Assembly: GCA_023231475.1 (NCBI GenBank)
Contig: JALJEE010000685.1
Location: 29,430-93,429, forward strand
Direction: 5' to 3'
Length of the DNA stretch: 64,000 nucleotides
Origin: Seison nebaliae
Taxonomy: Eukaryota > Rotifera > Pararotatoria > Seisonacea > Seisonidae
In this document: positions 33,350 through 44,663 of the stretch, one piece after another
How positions within the stretch are numbered: position 1 is the first letter of the stretch
Layout of the letters: each line of letters starts with the position of its first letter
Program-made: the position numbers and the translations under genes
Notes under the pieces: model-generated
What the model saw: only the letters and a program-made list of their open reading frames with translations
Told to the model about the DNA's origin: nothing
The model's database searches: none

Positions 33350-34627
33350 ATGTTAAGATGTCGATTCTTTACGTTGATATCGAACAATATTCGTTCGACA
33401 ATTAGTCAACTTTCGAGCATCGGTAATAGTGGAAGGAGATTAAAGAATATTACGGGAGATAAACCAATAAATTTACAGTTGAGTGATTTACCTTCATTTC
33501 CATCATTCATCTTGTTAAACAAACGTGATACGCTTAACTTATCAGGAAATGTCCATTGCTCCTTAATTGGTTACGAAACGGAGAGAATTGACGAATGCTT
33601 ACACAAATTCCATTTATCCTCTAGACATATTTGGCAAATTGGGAAACGATTAACATCCAATATCGTCATGATTCATTCAGCTGCATTAGGTTCCCATTTG
33701 TCTATTTGACGAAATTAATTTATTCTTTCTTCATTTATTTATTCTCCTTCTTTTTGATTCATATGAAAAACAGGAATTAATGTTTGTCTCTATGATTCGA
33801 AATGTTCTACGAATTACGTCACGAAACTCATTTATCCATCCATCCAACATTTAAATATCAGAAATGGAAGAAATCATTTCAACAATTATCTGGATCATTT
33901 AGCTTTCTGTTCGATTAATCAATCAGATGCTATTGAAGCTATCGAACGATTGACGAATATGGAAGACGGAGGTACAACGATCATCAACGAGAAGATTATA
34001 TATAATAAACATGATGAAAAAGAAATGAGACTTATCTCTTTTATACCCAAATCTTCTAATTCTTCACTCAAATATGTTGTGACGATTCCATTCAACAAAT
34101 TTAATCAGATCGGACGATTTATCCATTTGAATAATGGGAATGGACTACAACATATCGCTCTTTATTCATCAGCAATTATCGAACAAATTAAAGAGTTGAG
34201 GAAGGATAATCAAATTAAGTTCAGGAAAATTCCATCGGCCTATTACGAGAATTTAAGTGAATTAAATAAAGTTCGTTTTTTTCTTTCTAATTCGAATTAA
34301 ACCATTTCACACTATTTTCTAAGGAGAATGAATTTATTTCCAGCAACGTCTCCGATTTCCAACACAACAATATTCTCATCGATTCAAATGATAATCAGTT
34401 ATTAACTATTATTACTATTACTATTGTTACTTCAATCCTTCTTCAACATTTTCTTTTTTAGTCATTTAATGCAAATTTTTACTGAGAGCATTGGCCAAGG
34501 TAATGATGATTCGTTATTTCTCGAATTTATTCAAAGATCAAAAACTGCCAAAGGATTTGGAGAAGCTAATATTAGAGCTTTATGGGATTCGATCGAATAT
34601 TCGAAATTGAAAATGAGCGGGAAATGA
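33350..34627 (+). CDS. HPDL: 4-hydroxyphenylpyruvate dioxygenase-like protein (HPDL)
   Basis: Mitochondrial non-heme iron oxygenase of the VOC fold; human HPDL makes 4-hydroxymandelate for coenzyme Q headgroup synthesis. Exons 33350-33689, 33774-34270, 34324-34397 and 34462-34627 give 358 residues. The first 35 residues are basic and hydroxylated with no acidic residue, fitting a mitochondrial presequence. Iron ligands are present: His in YLDHLAFCS, His in GLQHIALYS, Glu in LFLEFIQR. GFGEANIRALWDSIE matches HPDL (GNIRALW) better than HPD (GNFKALF), and so does the much-shortened N-terminal VOC half. Intron 2 ends just before exon 3; an alternative AG ten bases on (34333) is less likely by length. 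Confidence 0.85.
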
Positions 34628-35931
34628 TGATATTTTCAGCATTTTTGTACTTGTTCCAATTGGGTTAATGCGAATAATTAATAATGATCCTGATTAAATC
34701 GTTATGTTAATTATACCCCTTAAAATTATTAAGAACTTTAATTATTTTCGAGTTTATATCTTGTGTTTTATTACAATCAACGAATGTAGAAAAGAATAAA
34801 GAGTACGTTCATTTTAATACAATATCTGTTCATTTAATCATTGGAATAATAAACATTTATGTTTCTGTTCCAATAATTTTCCTATCAGACTTTCCATTTA
34901 TCCTGAAGAACATTGAAAGAAGAAATTTATACATAACTGTTAATTGTAGTTCGATGTTAAGGAAAAGAATAATAATAATAACTTTCTAGTTAATTCTAAC
35001 AATGTTTTCAAGTCGGTAAATCGGTCAGTGTCGAACAAGAACTGTAAGTAACTGTTGTTAGACTGGTATAGTTGGAAATGTGAAGTGATATGGAAGAAGT
35101 AGAATATGATATTTTATTGACGACTTCTTTTAAACAGACACATTTCAAATAGAACAATAGATATGGATGAATAATAAAATTATTCAAAAAACTTCGGAAG
35201 AACAGTAACATGATACATATATTGCTATAAGAACAACAGAAAATGTAGAAGAAATAACATATAAATTAGATTATTCCCGAAGTATTGACCGTCACTTTTC
35301 ATTCCTGTGAATTATTTGAGTCACGATAATTTCAGTTGAGTAACAAATGGAAAATTGTAGAATGAGAAGAATGAAAATTATTAGTATTGTTGTGAAGTTC
35401 ACATGAAATGCGATAACTTTTCCCAGAATTATTATCATTTTACACAACTTGTCAATTTCTGCAACAGAAAACTGACGGAATATTCTAACAAAAATATTTC
35501 TTCCGTAGAATTGACTTATCGTACATAAGTGAACGATATACAATAACTCTACCCAAATAGGAAATTCTCTTCAAAATTCTTCTAATAAAACGTCCCATTT
35601 TCATTTATTATTCATATGAAATACGTCAAAGTTATTGTACATTTCTTAATTATATTTTCCTTCTCTTCCGCTTACCGTCACAGATATTGAACGATAAATT
35701 ACTATAAATAACTGATTCTATAATAATACACTATCTATATTCGATTTTTAAAATGTTATACAATTTGTATAATTTATACATATAACGGTTGGTGAGTGCA
35801 AGAAACCTCCTTACGTGTCCTCTAAATTAACGGATATTTAGTTGACAAATTTTCTTCATAAACATTTAGAGAACGAAAGTCGATGTAATAATATGAAAAG
35901 TTGGAAAGAAATTCTTTAAAGAAAAACTATT
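34628..35931. other. Intergenic region upstream of GPCR gene
   Basis: AT-rich; small minus-strand frames at 35008-35211 and 35292-35543 have no family support. Contains the HPDL 3' UTR and the GPCR promoter. Confidence 0.5.
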
Positions 35932-37164
35932 ATGGCGATTGATTGTATAAAACTTTTGAATATTATATATCCATGTATATTGATTCCAATCGGTACATTC
36001 GGTAACATCCATATCATTTTGCTCATAATTTTCAAAATGAAACGAGTACATTGTAATCAACCACACTATTCATCATGCATATCATTAAACTCCTCGATCA
36101 TCAGTTCAACAATTCGAAGAAAATCAGAAAATTTGAAAAGTTCTATTTCAAATAAAAATTCTTCGAATGATCTTAAAAAATTAGAAATCTTGAAAAACTC
36201 CGTAATGAAACGAACATCTTCCTTCACCATCAATAATTATCCATCTCAATACCATTCAGGTTATTGTTGTTGTTGTTGTATTAAGCGGAAGAATTACTTG
36301 CAAATAAAAAAAAAGAAGAAATTTATATCAACCTCATTCTTCTTAATATCACTCGCAATATGTGATACTCTTGTATTGTACGTTACACCAATTCGACGAT
36401 TACTCAAATATGCTTTCCACTATGATTTACGTGATCATTATAAATGGTATTGTAGATTATCCAAATGTTTCGATTATACAGTCTCATCTACATCATTTTG
36501 GCTTTTAGCAATCATTTGCATCGATCGATTATGGGCATTGAAGAAGCAACAACAACATTCCAAATACGTCACAATGAAAAGTTCATTAATTATTTTATTC
36601 GTTTTAATTGGAAGCGAATTCTTATTACATTCTCATTATCTTTACTTTTACGCTTATTGGGAACATAATAATGGAACGTCAATTCTTTTGTGTGATCCAT
36701 TACCACAACAAATAACTTATGTCTTCTATTATAATCATGTCCATCAATGGTTGGGTTTCACATTGAACATGATTATTCCTCTCATCATTTTAATTGTTGG
36801 ATCGATCTTTATTATCCGAGTGATCATTTTGAATAAGAGAAATTTGAACAAATTATGCGAACAAGATGTTAATAATTGGCAACGAGATAGAAATAAAAGG
36901 GAAATAACTAAAATGTTATTGGCGACTATTATCGTATTCATTATTTCCGTACTTCCAAGATATGTCGATCGTGCATATTTCGACCAAATATCGACATCAT
37001 CCGATTTTGATGGAGCATTATTCGATGCGGTCAGTAGTACTCTTTTATATGTTCAACATTCGATCAATTTTTATATTTTTCTAATCTTCAATCATTCGAT
37101 TCGTGCCCAATTTCTTATTTTATATAATTGCTCCAATTGTTTTCATAAAGAAATAAACTCATGA
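35932..37164 (+). CDS. Class A (rhodopsin-like) GPCR, probably peptide receptor
   Basis: Seven-transmembrane receptor of 410 residues, intronless. TM1 has the conserved Asn (GTFGNIHIILL). An unusually long first intracellular loop (about 80 residues, Ser/Lys/Asn-rich, with CCCCC) separates TM1 from TM2. TM2 carries SLAICD (family LA.AD). TM3 has a Cys at its top (KWYCRLSKC) and ends IDRLWAL in place of DRY. Cys in extracellular loop 2 (LLCDPLP) can pair with it. TM6 lacks the usual CWxP (IIVFIISVLPRYVDR). TM7 is SINFYIFLIFNHSIR in place of NPxxY. The pattern resembles arthropod peptide receptors, but the ligand cannot be inferred. The extracellular N-terminus is almost absent. Confidence 0.82.
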   Translation: MAIDCIKLLNIIYPCILIPIGTFGNIHIILLIIFKMKRVHCNQPHYSSCISLNSSIISSTIRRKSENLKSSISNKNSSNDLKKLEILKNSVMKRTSSFTINNYPSQYHSGYCCCCCIKRKNYLQIKKKKKFISTSFFLISLAICDTLVLYVTPIRRLLKYAFHYDLRDHYKWYCRLSKCFDYTVSSTSFWLLAIICIDRLWALKKQQQHSKYVTMKSSLIILFVLIGSEFLLHSHYLYFYAYWEHNNGTSILLCDPLPQQITYVFYYNHVHQWLGFTLNMIIPLIILIVGSIFIIRVIILNKRNLNKLCEQDVNNWQRDRNKREITKMLLATIIVFIISVLPRYVDRAYFDQISTSSDFDGALFDAVSSTLLYVQHSINFYIFLIFNHSIRAQFLILYNCSNCFHKEINS

Positions 37165-37879
37165 AAGGAATTATTTATATTATAGTATAAAATGTGATAT
37201 AATAATTATAGTATCATATTTATTCTGGTTTTATTTCAACATTAACAATTGATACTTATTATTTATAATTTCCCAAATCATTCTTGTTCTATGATATTAT
37301 CATTCTATATCATTATCCATTATCAATATCGAAAAGTGTTTTAAAGTTGAATAAATAAGATCTATTAAATATGGTGGAACTAAATATCAATAAATTACAT
37401 TGAATACATTAGAAAGATGTTTATTGTAAACTCATTATCGTTTTCTTCGTTTATCCGTCGACGAAACATTAACCAACTTTTGTTTTCTTTTTCCACATAC
37501 ACACGTAATTAAAATCTCAAAATTTATATTTCTAACGATTATAAGTTTGTTTATTTTAGAAAGAAAATACTATTGAAATACATCTTGTTCCTTAAATGTA
37601 TATAATTGATGTTGTTTGATTATCGAAGTTTTAACACAAAAATTTTCCGTTTAATTTAATATATTTAATTCCTATATTATAATAACAATAAAATATTTTG
37701 ATGAATAATCATTAACGTTTTATTTAAAATTATTAAAGAAATAATAAATGAAAATTTTCTTTAAAAAATATTCCGAAAAATTTATATATTTTCATAAGTA
37801 CATTAAGAAGTCTCTAATTGGAATATTCATTCGACAATAACTTGTAGTTTAGATTAAAACAATTTTCCAAAAATTTTGT
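37165..37879. other. Convergent intergenic region
   Basis: 3' UTR space between the GPCR and minus-strand HSPA9; AT-rich, no gene seen. Confidence 0.5.
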
Positions 37880-39959
37880 TTATTTTTTATTCTTGTCTGA
37901 TCCATCTGTTGTTTCAGCTTCCGGAGTTTCTTCTGTCTTTTCACCGGATGATTGATTCTGTTCTTTCTCCTGTCTCATCTATTTTGTTGAGATTAATAAT
38001 AAATTATTAAGGATAAAAATAGGAAACCTTATTGTATGCACCTTCAAATATCTTCATTGATTTCTGTTGAAATTCACTGACAGCCGTTCGAAGACTTTCA
38101 GCTGATTCATTGTCTTTATTGTCTAGTTTCGATCGGAGTGTTTGTAATTCTTTTTGTAAATCATCAAACTAATTAAGTTAACATATAATTATAAAGAGAG
38201 AAATAAAGAAATTAACATTATTTTTCTCAATATGTTCTTTGTATTTATTCAATTCCGTTTCAGTGGAATTAACAATACTAAGTCCAGCATTATATTGTTC
38301 AATTAATTCTTTCTTCTTCTTATCTTCTTCAGCGAATTTCTCCGATTCTCTTACCATATTTTCAATTTCATCTTTGCTCAATCCACCTGACGATTGAATA
38401 ACAATTTGTTGTTCTTTTCCCGTTGCCTTGTCTCTTGCCGATACGTTGACAATTCCATTAGCATCAATATCGAATGTTACTTCGATTTGAGGTACGCCAC
38501 GAGGAGCTGGTGGAATTCCCATTAATTGGAATTGTCCCAACATTTTATTGTCAGTAGCCATTTCTCGTTCTCCTTGATGCACTTTAATTTCCACTTGTGT
38601 CTGTCCATCAGCAGCAGTACTGAAAACTTGACCTTTCTTTGTGGGAATAGTTGTATTTCTTTGGATGAGTTTAGTGAATACACCACCCAATGTCTCAATA
38701 CCTAATGACAATGGAGTGACGTCCAATAGAAGAACATCAGTGACATTACCGGCCAAAACGCCTGCTTGAATTGCAGCACCCATTGCAACAGCTTCATCCG
38801 GATTTACTGCCTTACTTGCAGGTCGTTTGAAGACTTCTTGTACTAATTCTTGAACTTTTGGCATACGAGTCATACCTCCGACTAGTAGAACTTCTTTGAT
38901 ATCTGACATCGATCCAATATCAGCATCTTTCGCTGCTTTTTCACAAGGTTTCCTTGTACGTTCAATTAAATCTTTCACCAAATTCTCAAATTGAGCTCGA
39001 GTCATTTTCAAATTAAGATGTTTCGGCCCACTAGAATCGGCAGTGATGTACGGTAAATTAATTTCAGTTGTGAGAGAAGATGATAATTCTATCTTTGCTT
39101 TTTCCGCCGCTTCTCGTACTCGCTGCATTGCTTGTGCATCGTTCGAAAGATCGATACCTTGTTCTTTTTTGAAATTTTTAGCAATGTGTTTGATAAGTGT
39201 ATTATCGAAATCTTCTCCACCTAAAAACGTGTCACCATTCGTTGATCGAACTTCGAAAACGGAATTCTGAATTTCTAATACACTTACATCGAATGTTCCT
39301 CCTCCCAAATCATAAACAGCGATAATCTTGTCAGCATTATCCTTATCTAATCCATATGCCAATGCGGCAGCTGTTGGTTCATTGATGACACGAAGTACAT
39401 TCATACCTGCAATTTGACCTGCATCTTTTGTCGCTTGTCTTTGGGAATCGTTGAAATAAGCTGGAACGGTTATGACGGCGTTCTGAACTTTCGTTCCCAA
39501 ATAATTATCAGCCGTATCTCTCATCTTTCCAAGTACATAAGCGCCTACTTGACTGGGCGAATATCGTTTATCGTCAGGTGTCTTCACCCAAGCATCTCCA
39601 TTTTGAGCTCGAACAATTTCATAGGAAACTGATGACATTTCTTTCTTCACTTCTGCATCATCAAATCGACGACCAATTAATCGTTTGGTGGCATAAAGTG
39701 TTCCTTTTGGATTAGTGACTGCTTGTCGTTTAGCTGGTGTTCCAACTAACATTTCTCCATCTTTGGCAAAAGCAACAACTGAAGGAGTGGTTCGAGCACC
39801 TTCTGCATTCTCTAAAACTTTCGGCATTTTCCCTTCCATAATTGAGACGCATGAATTTGTTGTTCCGAGATCAATTCCAATAACTGGTCCTTTTACATCA
39901 CTGGCGAGAGTTCGTCGAAATAAATTCGCTCGAAATAGATTCTTTCCTAATCGTAACAT
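37880..39959 (-). CDS. HSPA9: Mitochondrial HSP70 (mortalin)
   Basis: Matrix Hsp70 that drives import and folding and supports Fe-S assembly. Exons (reverse) 38217-39959, 38028-38168 and 37880-37978 give 660 residues. The presequence is [20 protein letters not shown]. Nucleotide-binding domain signatures are [30 protein letters not shown] and [14 protein letters not shown]. The linker [18 protein letters not shown] precedes the substrate-binding domain ([12 protein letters not shown]). The C-terminal lid is spread over the last two exons, ending in an acidic Thr/Glu tail with terminal Lys. Introns are 48 and 49 nt. The length agrees with the family (about 680). A heat-shock element lies about 100 bp upstream. 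Confidence 0.96.
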
Positions 39960-40060
39960 TTTCTATTAGATTTCTAATAAAAATTAAAAATATAAGTTCT
40001 TTCATCAATTCTTCTATTATTCATATGAATGATGATGTGAAAATTTTGAGTAAAAAGTCG

Positions 40061-40075
40061 AGAATATTCTAGAAA
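40061..40075 (-). promoter_or_regulatory. Heat-shock element upstream of HSPA9
   Basis: GAA at 40062-40064, TTC at 40067-40069 and GAA at 40072-40074 form three perfectly spaced alternating pentamers, the minimal high-affinity HSF trimer site. It is about 100 bp upstream of the HSPA9 start codon. It is symmetrical, so strand is assigned only from the gene it probably serves. Confidence 0.7.
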
Positions 40076-41498
40076 ATTTACGGTCGACGAATAAGATGAA
40101 AAACTTTTCAGTCACATTATAACAGACTGATCGAGTTTTGTTATTTCAAATATATTATGTAAAACCTGTGAAGTATTGCAAATGATGAAATAGTCTTATC
40201 TGCACATGTGATAGCCTTACATTTGAATTTAAAGAAATTGAATATCATCATATCTCATATCTAAAACGCATATCAAAATTGGAAAATAGTGACTCTTATG
40301 AATTATTACCATTACATTTAATTAATAATGGTCCCATCTTTTAACAGAATCGTTCATTTTCTGAAATGTCTGTCCGAAGTTGAATCTATGTCCGAAATAA
40401 AAGCAATTCCAAAGATGATATTTCACAGATTCAAGATACATATCAGCTCATTCTAAAATTTTTTGGGTCTCTTTTGAGGTATAAAGAGACCGGCTTACGG
40501 GAATTTAGGATTACAATAAGAAGGATAAAAACAGATGATAATCCTGTTATCTGAAATTTACTCAACATATTGAAAAGTGATTAGTTATTGTAGTGCCATG
40601 AAATAACCAATTCGTTTAATAGATTTTTGTTTGATGCGTGGTTCCGAGTTGAACTGTTGATGTTTTATCGGTGAAATAATTTTATTGAAAGATATTAATG
40701 AAAAATATCTGTATTATAACGATGAAACGCATAATATAACTGTTTTATTTAAAGTCTTATCTGACATCATCTCGTTCTAGTTCAAGCATTAGAGAACCTG
40801 TGATAGATATTATAAAAGGAGTTATATAAGTATATGTTATGCATATCGATCTTGTATACTAATTTTAATTATTTATCTTATTTAAAATCAGTTTATTTAC
40901 TTTAATAAGATAAAAGCATCAGATAAAATAAAATTTTCTCTTAAACTAAAGATAACTTTTTGTTCCATTCAAATATCATCTATAATTGTCAGATAAAAGA
41001 AAATATTAAACTGCAAATTCAGAACCATTAAATTTGTGTATTGGTCCCCAACAGATAGAAGAAGAAAATGTTTTAGTTAATTCAATTGGAGAAAGATAAT
41101 TCTACCATGGGTTTTAAGTAAATTGATTTTTAATTTTAATATTAATAATGTAAATTTAAAAATATTCTAACAAATGTTTACTTCTTCGTTTATACTGAAT
41201 CAATCTTTTATCATGCTTCGAATTTAGTTCCCATCCATTAAACATTGTAACATGTGGAATTATTGAAGAAACTTAGAAGAAATATGATTATACGTTTTAT
41301 AAATCATTATTCGATTTGGTCATTATTTCCTTCGCATTCAATAATATTTAATTGTTTTTCAACAATATTTTTATCGGGAAAAAAGTCATATAACTTCTCC
41401 TTTTTCTCATAATAAACCGAAATAACACTTATCTTCTCCTTTTATTTTCTATCCAATACTGTTGTAGTATTATTTTATTTTTCCAGGAAATTTACAAG
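40076..41498. other. Intergenic region
   Basis: About 1.4 kb of AT-rich sequence between divergent HSPA9 and the Kazal gene. A possible 5' UTR acceptor (TTTTTCCAG) ends at 41486, just before the Kazal start. No coding signal. Confidence 0.5.
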
Positions 41499-41930
41499 AT
41501 GAATAATTTTTTCGTCAATCTCCTAGTGTTCGCATGTGCGTTCCAAATTGGATGGACTGGTAAAAGTTTCCTTTCTTCGTTTACTTTAAAACTGAACTTT
41601 CAATAAGGCTGTGGGAAACGGTGTCCTAAAATATTGAGTCCAGTATGTGGTTCCAACGGCAAGAGTTATACCAACAATTGTATATTAGAAATTGCTCAAT
41701 GTGAAAATGGTTCTATAACAAAAAAACATAACGGATTATGTGGTTCTCAAGTAAATCAGGCTACAGAACCTGTTACATCAGAGTGTAACAAAAATTGTAG
41801 TGACAATGTCCGTCCAATATGTGGATCGGACGGTCGTAGCTACCAGAATAAATGTGAGTTTAAAAACGCAAAATGTAGAAATCCTTCGTTGACAAAGAAA
41901 TCCGATGGAAATTGTATGGTACCATATTAG
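41499..41930 (+). CDS. Secreted double-Kazal protease-inhibitor-like protein
   Basis: Secreted protein of 127 residues with two Kazal domains, which usually block serine proteases. Exons 41499-41559 and 41608-41930. The signal peptide is [20 protein letters not shown]. Domain 1: [26 protein letters not shown] with NGLC. Domain 2: [26 protein letters not shown] with DGNC. Both keep the VCGS-G.SY.N.C core. Specificity-loop residues differ between the domains (CPKILSPVC against CSDNVRPIC). The intron is the only coding intron here that starts GTA instead of GTT (48 nt, from 41560). Could serve in saliva, gut or haemolymph; not determinable. Confidence 0.88.
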
Positions 41931-42168
41931 ACGGCAAACATCTAGAAAATATTCTCCTTAATAATTTATCAAAATCAGAGAATACTATTTTAAAATGAGT
42001 TATCAGTTGAATGATCTTTTTTTCTTCTCACTGCCGCAAAAGAACGGACAATCATGCACTTCAATTTTAAATCTCGTCCACGACAACTTGTTTGCCACTT
42101 TAATCATTTGAAATAATAAAACACATTATATTACGTTTTTTATTTATTTATTTATTATTTTTTTTTTT

Positions 42169-42528
42169 ATTTAGGATGAATCTTAGTTTGGGCGATTTTG
42201 GATGCATTCAAATAAAACAAAGGAATTAAGATTTGAGATAATATGACGGCCATGAGAAAGATGTATTGAGAAAGAATATCGGGAACACGGTTATCGATTG
42301 AAAAATAGGATATTAAGGATTCATCATCTTCCACTGTGTTGGGAAGTGGAATCTCGTAATAGTGGCAGAAAAAGTAGACAGGATTAGTTAATAGCTCACA
42401 CTATTCGTAAGTCGGATATCGGAAGTCAGATAATTTTATGTTTTGAATGAGAGCAATAAATCTTGGATAATATTGGATAGGGCTTTTAGCATGAAAGCGT
42501 TGGTTGATGAGGAAGGAGATGCAGGCTG
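42169..42528 (-). pseudogene. Remnant of an unidentified membrane-protein gene
   Basis: On the minus strand, an acceptor-like ...AACAG is followed by about 117 codons in one frame with codon use like real genes here. They include a hydrophobic helix near the C-terminus (QYIFLMAVILSQILIPLFYL) and a terminal basic tail ending KIHPK before a TAA. The frame is interrupted once by an in-frame TAG about 40 codons in. There is no GT in the first 125 bases that could serve as a splice donor to remove it. Either this is a decayed host gene, or the acceptor just after the TAG starts a real exon whose partner lies farther upstream. I do not recognise the family. Confidence 0.35.
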
Positions 42529-42682
42529 TTTTTTTTGAATAATTTATACCATTAATGAGAGATTTTCAATTTAATAATGACATACGTATTAATAGGAATA
42601 TAAAATTAAAATAAAATTTATAAAATAATTTTTAATCTTACTTGAGCCGTAGGAAGTATTATTGCAATTTTCTATTTAAATG

Positions 42683-42729
42683 GTAAGTTAAAAATTGATT
42701 TTCTTTTATTTCATTTTCATCAATTTTAG
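42683..42729 (+). other. Probable 5' UTR intron of the USP-like gene
   Basis: GTAAGTTA at 42683 and TTTTAG ending at 42729, 47 nt, immediately before the ATG at 42732. Splicing here would not change the reading frame of the following exon. The donor is of the classical GTAAGT type, unlike the coding introns. Confidence 0.4.
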
Positions 42730-42731
42730 TT

Positions 42732-44663
42732 ATGTTTTGTGGAATATCACACCTTTTTCATTTATCGAGATCATATTTGAAAAAAATTTACCGGAAAGAA
42801 ATAGAAGAGGAAAATATAAAAGTTAGAGATCCACTTGAAACACCAGCATGTCTTGAAAATACATTTGGTATTTGTAAATCAATTTCTCTACTGCATATCT
42901 TAATGTTTACTCCATCATTGATAAAGATATTAATAAAGAACAATAAATGTTCTACAGATGTTTGTAACATATTTAATAAAGTAAATGGGACCGAAAGTCA
43001 TGATTTATGCATGTTTCCACAAAACATTCAATATGCCTATCTCCGACACGAAGTAATGTTATTGATAGGATCACATGAAATTCAGCACAATTTTTTGAGC
43101 GAACAATCACAATTTTCTTATGGTTGTTTACACTCAAAATTTAATATTAAAGACTCCAGTTTTTCTTTGCACAATTTCTACAGGTTATTGGCTTTCAATA
43201 ACTTAGAGTTTCAATGTAACCGAATCAAAATCAATTCAAAAATATCATTGAAACGAACTCGAAAATTTTTTTATAAGAAAAACTTTTTCATAGAAAAATT
43301 AAATTCCAGTTCGACAAAAATGATAAATTACAATCAAACATTTGACTATCTTGAACAACACTTTAAAGGAACAATTGATCGATTGACAATTGATGCTCTA
43401 GGTCTTATTGTTAAACATCTTTTCCTAGGCCCAGATGACGTTGAAGAAAATGAAATTATTGGTATAATTGTTCAAGGTGATCAACCACCCGAACTATTAT
43501 TAGGACCGAATTTTAAAATATTTCCTACATTATTTCAAGATCTAATAGCGTATTTCATTCCCATTGGTCTAATGTACATAGATGTGGACACAGTTAAACA
43601 TGATTCAAAATTTCATGTTTTAAATAAGACCATAATAGAATATATGGATTCATTAAAAATCCATCCATTTCATGAACGATTTACAGAGTTTTCTGAAAAA
43701 TTAGAACAGTATTTAGCAGAAATGATCAACTCTTATGATTTTCCAAAAGTTGTGGGAATTTCGGAACCTGAAGGATATTGTTTTGCTTCTGAATTATCAT
43801 ACAATGTAAATAAAAAGTTAGATGAAATATTTAAAAAATTTTACACCGAGGCAATATCATATGAGAAAAAAACAAAGTGGAAATTTTTCAAAAATCACTC
43901 CCGTACTTTGAATAGAGCGAATTTTAGTCAAATATTTAAAGAAAATTGGAATGATGTTATTTCAGTAACATGTTATCGACAAAAGTTACCTGATAAATTT
44001 TGGAATCGAAAAGAACCAGATAAACAAGAATTATTTCACGGTTTTGTGAAAAGCGAAAAACGAGTTTATTATTTACCCTACGCCTTCGAAATAATTGTGG
44101 ACTTAAATGAGCGAAAATTAAAACCAATGAGAAGATCTAGGAAGCATCTTCCAAAAAACCTTCATCTTTGGCGTCATCATCGCATCGATGAATTAGTGAA
44201 TAGATCAAGACAGTTTCGTGAAACTTCCTTATCGAATCACACTTTAGTTTTAATTGAAAAAGAAATACGTGACGTGGTTAGTTTACTGATCGATCAAGAA
44301 TCATTAGCAACTGTAGATAACTATTATAGATATCAAAAGAGTGTTATTGGAGAAAAGAAACGTTATCGACAATTTATAAATTATGAAATTACGCCGAATG
44401 ACGGTCATGCAATAGTTATTATTAGATCTATGTCAAAACAAAGATGGTATGTTATCAATAATGAGAAAATTAATGAAGTGGAAAATTTGCGACTCTTTTT
44501 CGAGAGACGACATTATTCTTTATCTTATAACTCTTATCTGAATACAATATTTTGGTATAAGGAAACGTCTTACTTGAAAGATATCAACAATCTCAAACAA
44601 ATGGTCAAACCAATATTAAACAGATATTATGGTACGAAACGAAACAATATTAGGCAAGCATGA
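42732..44663 (+). CDS. Divergent ubiquitin-specific protease-like (peptidase C19) protein
   Basis: Single-exon protein of 643 residues. No strong full-length match comes to mind, but two USP landmarks are recognisable. A Cys box at residues 41-63 (LENTFGICKSISLLHILMFTPSL) lines up with the LKNLGNTCYLNATLQAL...P.L motif and places Cys48 at the nucleophile position. A His box (NDGHAIVIIRS...RWYVINNEKINEV) places His559 and Asn576/577 at the catalytic His and Asn/Asp positions. A middle region of about 500 residues is Lys/Asn-rich and unlike known USP fingers. The oxyanion Asn/Gln around the Cys is changed, so activity is uncertain. The alternative is an unrelated lineage-specific protein. Confidence 0.5.
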   Translation: MFCGISHLFHLSRSYLKKIYRKEIEEENIKVRDPLETPACLENTFGICKSISLLHILMFTPSLIKILIKNNKCSTDVCNIFNKVNGTESHDLCMFPQNIQYAYLRHEVMLLIGSHEIQHNFLSEQSQFSYGCLHSKFNIKDSSFSLHNFYRLLAFNNLEFQCNRIKINSKISLKRTRKFFYKKNFFIEKLNSSSTKMINYNQTFDYLEQHFKGTIDRLTIDALGLIVKHLFLGPDDVEENEIIGIIVQGDQPPELLLGPNFKIFPTLFQDLIAYFIPIGLMYIDVDTVKHDSKFHVLNKTIIEYMDSLKIHPFHERFTEFSEKLEQYLAEMINSYDFPKVVGISEPEGYCFASELSYNVNKKLDEIFKKFYTEAISYEKKTKWKFFKNHSRTLNRANFSQIFKENWNDVISVTCYRQKLPDKFWNRKEPDKQELFHGFVKSEKRVYYLPYAFEIIVDLNERKLKPMRRSRKHLPKNLHLWRHHRIDELVNRSRQFRETSLSNHTLVLIEKEIRDVVSLLIDQESLATVDNYYRYQKSVIGEKKRYRQFINYEITPNDGHAIVIIRSMSKQRWYVINNEKINEVENLRLFFERRHYSLSYNSYLNTIFWYKETSYLKDINNLKQMVKPILNRYYGTKRNNIRQA

